NCBI GenBank assembly: GCA_009767595.1
Contig: VSDK01000707.1
Span: forward strand, 55,539 to 119,538
Length of the DNA stretch: 64,000 bases
Source of the DNA: Symbiodinium kawagutii
Lineage: Eukaryota; Sar; Dinophyceae; Suessiales; Symbiodiniaceae
Direction of reading: 5' to 3'
The stretch's first letter is position 1. Every line of letters begins with the position of its first letter. Below the pieces are notes generated by a model. The model was not told where the DNA came from. It saw nothing but the letters and a program-made list of their open reading frames with translations, and did not search any database. Below, one piece after another: positions 9,969 through 22,394 of the stretch. A program made the translations under genes and the position numbers.

Positions 9969-12122
9969 TGGGCGGCAAAGGGCTGCTTCTTGGGGTCGTA
10001 GTTGCTACTGGCTGGGCCTCAGCACAGCCGCAATCACATGACCCAAAAACAAAAAAAAACTAACATCAAGTATTTGATTGTCAATTAAATGTTCAAATCT
10101 TTACCAAATTCTGCACAAGGTCTCGAGCATGCTCTGTTTTTGTAAAAGCCTACAGAGATTTCCAGACGTGGATTTGTTGCCATTTGTTGTTGCAACAAGT
10201 GTGGCCTCATCCAATCCCGAAATCCATCGAATCTCACTGGCGATCCAAGGGACGGATCACTCCCAATTCGTGCGTCCCAGAATGTGTCTCCGTGGACGAC
10301 TCCATCACCTGGTCGACCAGTGCTAACCAAAGGCAGCCTATGACTGTGGAAGGTCGCCTTCGCACTTCATGGGTGATACGCAATCCTTGATGAAGCCACT
10401 GGCTTTATCCATAAATGATGCTCCATAAACAAGAGGGGTGTGAGGTAAGTGTTTGTATGGCTCCAAGCTGGCTGGTGACAAACTTTTGTGGTCACCATGT
10501 CTATTCCTGGCATTGGGTTAAAGACTCTCGGCACTGCAAACACGAAAGGATTCTTCTTCGTTGGGATGTTCGCCTACCTCTGTTTTGGACCGTTGATATT
10601 GACCCACACCTATCTCTAGTTGCTGCGCAACCAACCCTTGAAAATTCCCTTTGGCGCCTGGCGAATGTTCTGCCAAGAGGGACTAGGGGAAGGCTTTGAG
10701 CAAAAGCTGCAGTGGAGATGTTCTGCTGACATCGTTTCACGTGTTGGCATCAACGAGGCATCTGGGCATGAACCTATTGAATACTCTTGGCCCAGTACTA
10801 ATCAAGGCAGCCAGCTCGCAAAAGATTCCATACAGCGAGTGTCCCTCTTCCAATTGCTGCGGTACGCCTGGATGGTCTTTGTGAGGTTTCTCATACTTTC
10901 TCAGGCAACGGTCACTGTCCACAGCACGTTCCCCCACTTTTTGATCAGGCTGCTCGCTTCACCTGCCAGGAAAGTCCAAGCTCTGTGGGCTTAGCTGTTG
11001 AGATTTCAAAGAAAATTGGCCCTCTGAGTCATCGTCCTTCCGTCCTGAAAACTGCAATTTTTGGCTGCCGTGTGGGTCCTGGTGGTCTCCCCTGGTGCGA
11101 AGTGCCAACAGGATTTCGCAAAAGGCAAAAGAGCTTATCATTTGCACCTGTATCAAAGTCTTAAACCTTATCAACCCTTGTGAAGCATGTTTAATATACA
11201 GTATATCGTTATTTAACCATCATTGACCACCAGGGTTAGAACTCCTAGAGCTCAATGTTCTGAACCTCAATCTTGAGGACATCTTAGGGATCAGAACTCT
11301 TAGGGAGCATGCCTTTCACGCATATCCAGTTCAATCTTCCTTCAAGCATGGATGACCCGAAGGGACACGGCTGAGCATCCGAGCCAGGCGCTTTGTACTG
11401 GCAAGCCTTGGCTCAAAGCAACGGCTGGATCACATTTCCCATGGGGAATCTACTTTTACACGCTGTCAAAGGATGTCAAAGGCATATACATGGCATCCAA
11501 AAATCTGCTTCATCCACCTGAAGAATCATGTTTGAGCACCCTCTCTACAAAGCTTGTTCCAACCTCACCATCCAACCCTTCTTGTGAAGCTGCCAAGTGC
11601 ATGTCCTGCTGCCCAGCGGCATAACCTTGAGCTGGCGCCACATGGAAGTGATCAGAGGCACCAGGATGGGCATCGAAATCGGTAGATACCTTGGTGCACT
11701 CGTTGACCATGACGGTGACCAGCGGTGGTAGAGGTGTTCAGTTGCACCACCCCCAGACCTGCTCAATAGCGGATGACTTATCCCAACAAGTGGGTGGTGT
11801 ATTGATATGGATGCAACACTAGTATGAATAGAACAAACGAGTATCACCCACGTAATGGCCATCTTGAGACGCAACCAGCCAACAACATGACCAAGAAGAT
11901 ATGCGATAATGGACCAACGATGCCCAACAGAACAAAAACACAACAACAATCGGGGACCAACCAGCCAACAGTTCGGAAATTTGTTTGGGCACGCCTCTGA
12001 TGAACAAGCGCCGCAAAGCGCAGAGAGTGAGCTGTGCCGAGGGATGCCACTACGGGGCATATTCCCAACATGTCATGTCCATCTCCACTGCGTCTCCATG
12101 ATTGGTTGGTGATAGGAAAACG

Positions 12123-12123
12123 C

Positions 12124-12171
<48 letters not shown>
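12123..12171. repeat. (ATTG)n microsatellite, about 12 units
   Basis: Uninterrupted ATTG tetranucleotides. Confidence 0.95.
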
Positions 12172-14700
12172 CATCAAATAAGACTTATGTTGCTTTCCTG
12201 GGTTGATGTTTCTTAAAGAGCATCAGGCCGTGACAACAGGCCACAGGCGGGCCATGCAACTCACCAGAATGCTTGAGTCTGCGGAGTGGCCAGAAAGGAG
12301 CCAACAGCAAACATCAAAGAGCATCAAAAACCAGCAGTCGTCCTCATCAACAAGCAGTGAACCATACCAAAACTTCCTGGCTTAAAGATGGTTTTAATAC
12401 GATTTCGGGGTCCTGGGGATCATCCCAACTGTACACTAATTGAACTGGCTAGTCTAACCACCTCGGCAATCTTTTGGTCTTCCTGAAGGCTCCAAGAGCC
12501 ATTTGGATTTCCTTATAGCTTATAACTTTTGACCTTTGATACGGTGAAGGGCCACAAATCTGAGAGAAAGTTGCACAGCGTACTTGAACTCCCAAGAGAA
12601 GTACCTGGCACCAACGCTGCACAGAAATCTGCCAACTGCGTGCCTCAAAGTACATATTGGATGGATTTTTGTTTGCGGGTCAGGTCTGAGACAAAACTGT
12701 GCTGACATTTGTCTGGTGGTCAATTGCTCAGGAAAATCAGAGAATTTTCCTTTTGAGCGGCTGCCGGTATGGTATGTGACCGTAGCAGGCAAAGTATTTC
12801 AGGAAAAGACATGTCGCATTTCCAAACCTTCACTAACCACTTCTGTATATAGTTGATAGTTCTTAGCCATGGCCAAGAATGGACTTTGATGGCTAATGAC
12901 CAGTGATATAACTGCTCAGAACATCAATACACCAATCGAAACAGCATGATTATGGCTATCAATCAAATGTCAGTGCGCCAATATATCAATAAACCAATCT
13001 ATATGGCCATGATACAACCACTATCAAGCACTATCAACCAATATATACCATTCTCAACCACTACTAAGGAACATGTTGCTCCCTACACCAGTCCCTGTTG
13101 AAGCTCCCTTGGCGCACAGCTGCGACACCACAGAGTCATCGTGGATGGCTGTCAGCGCTAAGACCATAGCTTCTCGAGACTCAGCCTTTTCGAGCAACGA
13201 GCAATGAAGACAAACGGGGCAACAAACGATTAACAATGGTGGTTTATAGAGGTTTCATCATGGTTGATTGTTGGTACTTAGTAGTGCCTAGTCATGTTGG
13301 CTAACAAGAGTGATTTAATGTTTGTTCATGGTTCAAAATTGTTGTTGATAATGGCTAGTAATGCTTCAAAATGGTTTGATACTGGTTAATGATGGTTTAA
13401 TAATGCTTAATCAATCTTAATCATGGTTAAAATGGTTGTACGAACACCCTCTTGTGAATCACTAGATTGCTAAGAAGGAGAGTGGATTGAGGATGGATCA
13501 GAATGGTGGATTAATGATGAATTACCACAGCTTACACTCTGGTGAGTTAACCTGGCAATGGAAAATCACCATCTCCTGTGGGAATCCCGGTAGGGAACCA
13601 GCTACAAATGGTTGATGTTCTACTTCCAGATTAATTTGCCAGAGAGTAGCGACGTGAATCATTCGGCGAGTAATTTTGAAAACCTTGGCAAAAGTGAATC
13701 GTGGGTTAGCAAACAGCGTCGCTAGTGGATAAGTGGTTGACAATGGTCAATAGCCGTCAGTGAATTGCGACTAATAACTAATAATGTTCCAATGGTTCAT
13801 GGTGGTGAATAGGAGGGGTTAATAGTGGTTGATCATGCCTGATGATGATTGCTCTGCTTGATAATATACAATCATGAGACTGACTATAATACATCCTTGG
13901 TTGACCTTGCAAATTTTGCTTTCTGAAACACCCAGATATAAACTAACTATCAACATGATACCCTAAGTACCTGTATGCAACCATGAACCGTTGTTACGAA
14001 TCACCAATCACGGTTGCTGCCAATGGTTATTGACCATCCAGTGACATTGCTCCTAGGTCTTGATCTAATTTCTTGATACTGCATAGAGGGCCAACAGCTT
14101 CCGGTTCAAAGATCAGGGGTCTCATCTTTCTCGCGCTGCAATCATGGATGAAAGCAAATGTCACAACAAACCCAGTGAACGAAGAGGGTAGGAAGGCCTT
14201 GAAGCAAAGACCTGTTCACCTCAACTATTGTCGGCATTGTAATCCTGGACTTGCACAGTCAAATATCTGCACCCACTATATAGAGACATAAAATGTTACA
14301 AGCGTACAGCCACCCTTGTATACTGCGAAAGATCGTTTATGATCGTCCTTGATATGCGTGCGTCCAACTAACATACAAGCTTTGTCCATCCCATGATCCA
14401 AGGCCGATCACCAAAGACTTGCAATTCGGGTTTTGCCAAGACATGAGGCTGGCCCCAAGCTGGTTCACCTCATCAAACTCAGGAAGCGAATCTCAGACCA
14501 CATGGCTATTGGTCAAGCTCATAATATCTTGTAACCAAGCGACAAAAAGGGTAATAGCTCATATCCCAACAGCGAAAGACTACTGGATGGTCATCTAGGG
14601 GATGTGAACAGCCTGGGGTACCAGGTATTGATCCACAGCCGCAGATATGCGTGATGTATCACATCTGGGGTTTAGCCGCAAGCCACAACCATCCCCACTC

Positions 14701-15084
14701 TCACACCCCAACGGCAAGGGTTGAGCTCGGTGCTAATGCAAGGGCAACATCTCCCTGCGATGCAGCATCGGTTGAAGCCCGGATCTTTGCCATTGCCTGA
14801 ACTGAAGCATTCCAGGTGGGATGACACGAACGCCCATGGGTCCACGTGGCGGAAGGATGGCAGTGTGGTGTTGAGAAGTTTTCCATCCTTTGCTGCCTCT
14901 GTGGCAGTGGAACAATGCCTCGAAGATCAACTGCCCCAATGTTCCATGACTTTATCCCAACCTTCACCAATCCATCACCAACAGAAATTCCAATCCCCGT
15001 TGCTTTGAAAGCTTTAGAACGAATTGATGTCAGCGACACAGGTATTACATTCTTGGATATTGCTGCTTGCTTTGGGGGTGACAT
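14701..15084 (-). CDS. Unrecognised open frame, weak candidate
   Basis: 127 codons, composition reasonably protein-like (for example KNVIPVSLTSIRSKAFKATG near the N-terminus and a run of Ala/Ser/Val-rich sequence at the C-terminus). No known motif, and a plus-strand frame over the same bases (14846-15169) reads about as well, so at most one can be real. No splice or leader evidence was found. Confidence 0.15.
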   Translation of the reverse strand: MSPPKQAAISKNVIPVSLTSIRSKAFKATGIGISVGDGLVKVGIKSWNIGAVDLRGIVPLPQRQQRMENFSTPHCHPSATWTHGRSCHPTWNASVQAMAKIRASTDAASQGDVALALAPSSTLAVGV

Positions 15085-16875
15085 TCATTGTATGGTCCAA
15101 TCAAACGGTGGTCCGGATCGTCCAACTGGTGCAAAATGTTTGTTGGTGTCAAGAATGCATTGGTACTAATTTTTCGTGTCAAACAACGGATGACACCAAT
15201 TGGTTGTCAAGCGCGCCATGAGCATGTACATCAGTGCTAGCTACTTCCTGACTGAAGAGAGCATCAACCAAGCAAAAGACCGCGACTGGTGCAGGTCCTG
15301 TGTGCTAACAACCCATGAATCTACACCAGATACTAACAGGATTGATCTATGTAGTACTTCTGTGTGATACTTGCTGGTCCTGTCAATTGGTTTGATTCAA
15401 TCACATTACTTATTGGTCGATATTGGTCCTGCTAAGACTCAACAAAAGCTGTGTCCCTCGCAGTCAACTGGTCCTGTTCGCGCCCCTCAGGCCCCACCTG
15501 AAAAGCCATGGCGGCGATCTCTTCACCTTGGATGACTGGCGTCAGCAACGGGTCAAGCTATTGCACCTGGCTGACTGGGAGGTAAGCCGGTTCTGTTCAG
15601 GCGCTGGAAGCTCCATGCAACCTACCAATCACCTGCTCTACGCATACATTCATGGGGATGTGAGGTGAACCCCCAAGTTGATGATCCACCCAGAAATAGA
15701 TGTTGATATACTACGGGGTTTTATTAAGCCCTTCATACTGGTTGATGGTGGCTATGAAGCACAACATACTGCTGTTGTTGGCCATGTCCCTGTTGCTTCT
15801 CGTTACCAATTGCTGCTTGCACCGCATCCCAGGTACGCACTACCACATCCGGCAGGGAATCCACCAGCTCCACTAAGCTCTGCAAGGTTTCTGCCTCAGA
15901 GATCAAACTGATAGAGTTGGAAACTTGCGAAAAATGACAGCAAATGATTCACAAAACACTTCCTAGGGATGGTGCACTGCAGCCTTCGGATTACACCACG
16001 GACTAAAGGTTTTTAAAATGATGGTTCAGAATGGCTAACGATGGTTGATGATGCTTCAGAACGGATAGGATGACGATGGTCAGTAATGTTTAGCCATGGC
16101 CATGGTTCGTGATGGTGATAAGACTGATGAGTCACTTGGATAATTCCCAACAGAAATATTGAAAGCACGGAATACCAACTAAATTGGCCAGCTGAACCAC
16201 TGGCATGGGCTGAAAATTAATGTGCTTCCCCAAATTCCGAACTTGGAATCCAGGGCTCTAAAGTAACTAATTCATGCAAGAAAGGCTCTACACAGGTGGA
16301 AGTAGGCATGCTCAAGCAGAGAGTGTGGCTTCCCCATCCCCAATGTGTGGGTATGATGTTGAGACCCCATCTGCCAAAGTCATATTTTAGAACGTTTGTC
16401 TTGAGTACTAGTACATAGAGCTCCCTGGAATATCTTAGAAACGCTTAGAGGCTTAGAGCAAACAGTTTCTTTGTGTCTGGGGGAGTGATCCTGCAGGGCC
16501 CCCTCAAACGCACAGAATGATCTAACACGCCAAATGGAAGGGGTCGCACAGGTGTTCAACAAACTTGGAAAGGTGAAATACCTCCGCCACCCGCCAAGAG
16601 ATGAGGGATGTTCATACACGGTGCAAGACAGAAGGTGGATGGCTTTCCGGCTACCTTTCCTTTGGACTCTTAAAGGAGTTTGCAAGTGAACATAACAGGC
16701 CTACGTGCCGCAAAGCCACAAGCCGCTCGCACCCCATCTTTTGCAAAAAGACACTGTCTGATGAGGCACAGGGAGCTTCATAATGCGTGGAACAGTGCAT
16801 TTATGAATCAGTGCCCATGGTCTGAGCCCCTGCTGTTGATTTTGGGCGAATGCTGGTCGCATCAGCCTACAGCTA

Positions 16876-17466
16876 CTAAAGTGAGGGTTGGGAACTGGCT
16901 TCACTTTCGTAGATTGAGTCCGAGACAAAGTCAATTAGTTCACATCTCTCACAACGCGGGTTTGAGCGGTTGCACTGGTGGCAAACCACTTGGCGACGGT
17001 GACATCCCGGGCAGTGCCGGGACATCTGCCGTCTTTCTGTGCACAATTCACAAATCGAACGCTGGGAGGTGTTCATCGTAGATGAGGTGCTTGAGGCCTC
17101 GAAAGGCACCGGAGAAGTGGAAAGAGTCGCCATGCTGGTTGCGTTCAGCAGTGCTTCCGACCGAAAAGACCGGGCTTGCCCCCTCCGGCGGTAAAGGAAG
17201 TAAGACCCTGCTAATACACTCAGCAAGATGGCTCCCACAATCAACTCAATCGCATACGCCGGCAAAGGCTGGGGGTCAATGGGTCTGACGGGTAGACACT
17301 CTGGATCTCCATTGGCTTTGCAACAACATTTCTTCGTGTCGCTGGTGACGCCACATTCACCCTGGCAGCATTCTCCTTCGCAGTACCTGCCAGAAGGACA
17401 GCACTGGAAAAAGCACGGCGACTTCTCAACGCACTTTGCCGATGGATTTGACCACAGCCTGGGCAT
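16876..17466 (-). CDS. Single-pass membrane protein: Cys-rich ectodomain plus four-CxxC cytoplasmic tail (exon; upstream exon not found)
   Basis: The open frame runs 17481-16876 on the minus strand, but its first codon is TTG within TTGATTTTCAG, a good 3' splice acceptor, so the exon probably starts at 17470-17466; the first ATG is codon 6. Layout in codons of the 201-codon frame: Cys-rich region 17-62 with 12 Cys, including pairs CC at 27-28 and 38-39 and CCC at 52-54; hydrophobic segment about 75-97 followed by RRR, which fits a type I membrane span with the tail in the cytosol; Ser/Thr-rich linker 105-140; then C144/C147, C157/C160, C167/C170 and C177/C180 with His at 156, 161 and 168, compatible with two zinc sites. 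A signal peptide is expected in an unseen upstream exon. I do not recognise the family. It could sense or adhere outside and bind a partner inside, but that is inference. Confidence 0.6.
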   Translation of the reverse strand: MPRLWSNPSAKCVEKSPCFFQCCPSGRYCEGECCQGECGVTSDTKKCCCKANGDPECLPVRPIDPQPLPAYAIELIVGAILLSVLAGSYFLYRRRGQARSFRSEALLNATSMATLSTSPVPFEASSTSSTMNTSQRSICELCTERRQMSRHCPGCHRRQVVCHQCNRSNPRCERCELIDFVSDSIYESEASSQPSL

Positions 17467-17481
17467 CGTGCTGAAAATCAA

Positions 17482-19236
17482 CGTGCTTTACCCCTACCCA
17501 TTTGGGGCAAACACTGGCTATTTGCCTACTAGTCATGCCTATTTGGGGATGATGGGCTATAGAAATCATGTCTAAAAAAGATCGCCTATCTGTTCCAGTC
17601 TAGCGGGGTGAAGTCGCATCTGTTCCACTTGGCAATCACATTGGACTTTAAACCCACTTGTTGCAATCGATTTGTCTCCGCCTGACTGATGGCAACATTG
17701 AAAAAAGGCAAAGCACCAAGACTTGGCAAATGAACATTTCAAAGAAAACATCGGCAAGTGTTTCTTCCTGTGTCTTCTACAACAGATGTAATGAAAGATC
17801 CACATTAATAAACCAGCGTTACCTTAAATAGCTGGTGATTGATCCAAAACATGAGTGGTGTATCAATGCGGATCTAACATCAAAGGCCAGACCTGTTTGG
17901 TCTTGATGTGAAGATTTCCACTGAGAGCCCAGCAAGTTTTGTGATTTGGGGCAGCAGCACGTGTCGCTGTCAGGGCGACGGTTCACTGATTTCACCACGG
18001 ACGTTGACGCTGGTTGGGTGAACGCTGGGCAGACATCACGCTGCAGCCTCGGGTGTTCCCAGTGCCTCCCCAGACTTTGCCCACAAACCCGATGATTTTC
18101 ATTGGTGGTCAAACCCAAGTACGAATATGAGCATTGATGAGCCAGTCATGTTTCAGCCCACATTGAACCAGACCATTGCATTGATTCCTTGGATGTGGCT
18201 GCCCAAGAATACTTCAGATTTGGGGCTTATCCCAATCGTCGGCAAACCAGGATACGCTGATGCCGAGTTGGGACTCAATGGGAAGATGTCCAGAATCAGG
18301 ACATCGGTCACTTGCCAATTCTGGGGATGCCAGCCCACCAACAACAACTCACAAAATCCCATCACCCAAACAGCAACCTTCATGCAGGACATATCAATTT
18401 GACCAGTCCCCAAACCCAGAGGCATTGTGAATATGCATGTGCTTAAAATAAATGTGTGTGTGTGTGTACATATAATCAATGATTTGTGTACATTCACGTC
18501 CACATGAATGGTCGTGTATGTATTCACGCACATACTGTACCTTTGACTCTGAATATGCGCATATGTATGTATGCAAAGTATTCACGTCCGGTGAGAATCT
18601 CAACGTTTATGTATATAGCCATGTTGCGTGCATGTGTCTGCTAGATATGTGTGCGCATGTGTGTGTGTGTCTATGAAACATGTGCACATCTACATAAACT
18701 ATGCATTTACAGCTGCCTGTGGATGCTTGCAGAAACATGGGTACCCTCAAACCATTTGAAGCGTTCCCAAGAATGTACTTTTATTTCAATGTGCAAGCTA
18801 AGCTATGCAAATCACAACAAGGTTGGCTTTTCCCAGGTATGTGAATCTATTTACACCCTCATTGGGTTTCTAGGTATATTCCATTTTATTTCTATGACAT
18901 GATTCATGCAAATTCCTGCCCCTTATCCTTGATCCAATTACCAGGAGCATTGCTCGTTTTGTATCGAAGCGGTTGTGATGTACCAATCATTGGTGATGTA
19001 ACCCCCATGGTTGATTTATTTCACGATAGTTTTGCATATCCCCAATCATTGGTGCGTGCAATAGCCGTGCGGATTTCACTTGGCCTTGCATCAAGAGGCG
19101 TTCTGGAACATTGGATATCTTGTGCTCGCTGCGATGTGGCTAGAACTGCGAGGGCGAGAACCTGCCACCGGCTTTCCAAAAAGAAATCGCCGTCGTCGTC
19201 ATCGTCGTGTCGTCGTCCTCCTCCTCCTCCTCCTCC

Positions 19237-19276
<40 letters not shown>

Positions 19277-21480
19277 GTTTATCATCATCAACATCATTTT
19301 TAACTCTATCTTTATCACAAGGAGTTGCAATGGTGCCTGGCCTGCCACATCTGAATCTGACGTCACGGGAGGCGTTCTGTAAACGCAGTCGCAAATGCGG
19401 CTGTTGAACCGAAACATGGATGAGTCAGAACCGCATGCATGCAGGCAAAACGATCTTTCCCGTGCCACTCACGCAAGTACTGTCCAATTAAGTTTTAGGA
19501 GATATTCCACTAAACCACACGCGCACTGTTCAGTTTGAAAAATACTAAAAACGCAACAAATGGTGTCAGAAGCTCAAAGAAGACAATGACTGCATTGAAA
19601 ACGTTGAACATCAAATTTCAGAATGCTCGCGAACCCACTCGTAAATCAAGCAAGGACAACCCAATCAGTGGCTGTAACTCATGGGAAAATCATCCTTCGC
19701 TGAATCCATACTTTTGCTTGTTCTATATGTAGTTTCCGTTTTCAGCCAAACATGGAACAAGTGGTTCCAACTGATGTTTCTACAGTTGGAACCTTTCAAC
19801 ATCTCTTCCAACGGGTTCCTTCAAGGTGAAGCCCCTGGAGCTTGCCAACGAGCCCCGCACAGTTCGTTGAACGAAGTGAGCGTGCGCAGCTCCTAGGGGC
19901 TGTAGAGATAGCAAGCGTAAAGACAGCTCTGCAAAGAAAAGTTGTTGTTGTTCTTGTTATTTTTGATGTGTTATGTATTGTTGCATTGTTGCTCATCTGG
20001 CAAGCCATTTTCTATATCATTGCGTCTATTCCACCATGATTGCTATTTAGTTGCTGAATAACGATGAGGATGTGAATAACAAGTGCAAATACAATAGAGA
20101 CGTAAATAGTGATTACCACAAGCCCTTGAGGGCATAATTGAATGGAGCAGGAAGTCTTCCCGAATAGGAAATCCGGAAGATAAACAAAGTATCCATCATC
20201 AGATTATAGAGTACGAGCATTTCCTTAAAAACATACCACTACTTCTTTGCCAGCAAAATGTTTACCAACATGATTTTGCAAACGCGAAGTCAGAATGATA
20301 AACTTAAAGCTATGTTTCTCTCCATGTTTCTCCACATTTGTTGGTCAGGGCTTCTGGATGATAGTTCCAGCTCTACGGCTGCCTGCTGTGGCCCAGCAAG
20401 TCACAAGCAATACTGCGGCTGTAGCCCCCTCAACTGGGCCCAGAGACGCGCAAGGATCTGAAGCTCCCAGTCCGCAATGCCATCAATTCCTCGTCGCGGC
20501 TGTCAATGATCAACTAAGAATGGAACCGAATTTCTCAAAATTTGTCAGAATTACTCGGAATGCATCATAGCAATGGTCTTGGGGTGTGGGTCTGGCAGGG
20601 CAGGGGTTACCATTGAGGGAAGGCAATGTTACTTTGATTTGGTAATTGATCATGAACCACACACGAAGCAGGGCAGTCTTCTGCCCCTCCTTTTCAAGGT
20701 AATTCTTTCTTTCTCCGCTGACAAAGAGCGCTTGAGGTTTGCACTTGGTCTTGCAACAAGAAGCTCCACCGCACCATCGCTTCCTGAATTCGCAAGCAGT
20801 TACAGCATGACTCTCATCAGGGTCGTAACTCACCCTCAGTAATTCCAAAAAAATCAAGAGTTCACTTCAAATTGAAGAAGCGTTAAACACAACACTCACA
20901 TCTCAGATCATCATCAAGGGAACCCGAAGTCCATGTAGAGCACATGAATTGGCCCTCCTGTTGCAAACTTCATGACCAAAGCTCCAGCACAAAATAGTCG
21001 TGATGAAAATTCATTTTTCAAAAATTCAAAATGTGTGTCGTTTTCTAGCTCGGCTCGTTGTAGTGGGGATTCCCATGATGGGTCACCTTCAAACTTTGCA
21101 GGTTCGTGGCCGCTGGGGGCCCCACTTGTAGCTATGGATCCATCCGCCGGTAGCGACAGCCAGGACCGCAACGCGGAGATCCAGCCGGAGGCAACCTGGG
21201 CCAACATGCAAATGGTTAATGATGATTACTAGTTTTGAATGTTGATGGTGGTTGAAATGATGGTTCATGACGGTTGATGATGGTTCATGATGGTTCATGA
21301 TGGTTCATGATGAGTGGATTGATATCTTGCTTGATACTGATAGTTGAAATGATTAATGAGTTCATATGTTGCTTTTAATGGGGCAATAATCAGTTAACAA
21401 TGAGTTAGTGAGTTAATGCGACTGGTTAGCATTCAACTGTTGCTTGGTTGATGATGATGATTTGCCAACATTAATACTGC
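17482..21480. other. No supported gene; microsatellites and low-complexity DNA
   Basis: Upstream exons of the minus-strand membrane protein should lie in the first kilobase or two; the frame at 17572-17805 (minus) is a possible one but has no signal peptide and no clear donor. The rest contains TG/TATG-rich DNA (18430-18690) and the CGT/CTC/CAT compound repeat at 19190-19297. Frames at 20510-20857 (minus), 20573-20842 (plus) and 20914-21207 (minus) overlap and carry no motif. Confidence 0.5.
19190..19297. repeat. Compound (CGT)n-(CTC)n-(CAT)n microsatellite
   Basis: Three triplet arrays in succession. Open frames in five or six directions over it (poly-Ser, poly-Ile, poly-His, poly-Asp, poly-Met) are products of the repeat. 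Confidence 0.95.
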
Positions 21481-21897
21481 TTAACAATTATATATTATTA
21501 AATATTGCTCACGACCGGACTCAATGATACCTCTCGCCAACACGTCGTTTTGGGGGTTTAGATAGGTTGCATTGTACTCTTGAAATCCTGAACAGGCAAA
21601 TGCGGTCATCTGAGAAAAATTAGGTTCCCTGTGTTTGTCGGTGTTTTCCTTGCCAAAAACAATATGATTTGGTCCGTTCGGGCCCCCCACTTGCTCGCCA
21701 CAAGGACACACAAGAATACCGGTGAAGGAATGAAGCACAAGCAGCTTTCTATTCTTACGTGCTAGGTCTGACACATCCGTGTCCAAACCAACAGACACAA
21801 ATAAAACATGTGAGAAGTGCATGTGGCAGGGCTGACATGAACTGCTGTGTGGTCCGCTGCACGTGCACACTGTATACTGTGCATACAATGTGAACAT
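21481..21897 (-). CDS. Unrecognised open frame with protein-like composition
   Basis: 139 codons including stop, ATG at 21897, stop TAA at 21481-21483. Residues about 30-130 read like protein (for example VSVGLDTDVSDLARKNRK, then CPCGEQVGGPNGPNH), with all residue classes in normal proportion and no homopolymer. There is no recognised motif, signal peptide or splice signal. The start lies in TATGCACAGTATAC-like DNA, so the true beginning may be downstream or on another exon. Length alone is compatible with chance. Confidence 0.25.
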   Translation of the reverse strand: MFTLYAQYTVCTCSGPHSSSCQPCHMHFSHVLFVSVGLDTDVSDLARKNRKLLVLHSFTGILVCPCGEQVGGPNGPNHIVFGKENTDKHREPNFSQMTAFACSGFQEYNATYLNPQNDVLARGIIESGREQYLIIYNC

Positions 21898-22329
21898 ACA
21901 ATCTTGATATTTCTACACGTAAATAAATTGTGCTATAAAAATATATGTAGAAAAATTATGTCTAGGTATAGACATCTTTACAGTGCATCCGCATATATTC
22001 CTATCCAATTTTCCATCGTGCCTCAGAGTGGGATATCCGTGGCTCAGCTGATTCCACAGGTCTTTGTCCAAGCCACAACCCGAGCTTCGCAATCGCTGAA
22101 TTCGCGGCTGGAAGAGTTGGAGGTTTCACCTGATATGGTCAGAGGTGGACCGTAGAAACCCAAAACGGAAAGATACATCGAAGGTATACATAAAGACATG
22201 TAAAAACGCATATATGTACATCACATGCTGATGTATCAACTGGCATACATAACTACACACGTGTATGTATATTATATACAAATATAAACAGGTAAATATG
22301 AATATGTGATTGAATGCATGATTTGGTTG

Positions 22330-22330
<1 letters not shown>

Positions 22331-22385
<55 letters not shown>

Positions 22386-22394
22386 AAGATAGAT
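22331..22394. repeat. (GATA)n microsatellite
   Basis: About 14 GATA/ATAG tetranucleotides, one imperfect (AAAG). Confidence 0.95.

Larger units (their letters stand above)
9969..16875. other. Gene-free interval with simple and degenerate repeats
   Basis: No recognisable family. It contains an (ATTG)n array (12123-12171) and TGATGGTT-type patches at 13370-13440 and 16010-16125. At 11545-11880 (minus) an ATG opens a hydrophobic N-terminus resembling a signal peptide, but the frame has no further support. Frames at 12520-12792 (minus), 14701-15084 (minus) and 14846-15169 (plus) are stop-free but overlap each other or lack any motif. Confidence 0.5.

Noticed and set aside
9707..10063. Plus-strand frame crossing the run of N
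   Set aside because: Includes undetermined bases and a TA array.
11819..12060. Minus-strand ATG with signal-peptide-like N-terminus and TCAAG before the ATG
   Set aside because: Only five bases match the leader end, the frame has no domain, and overlapping frames read equally well.
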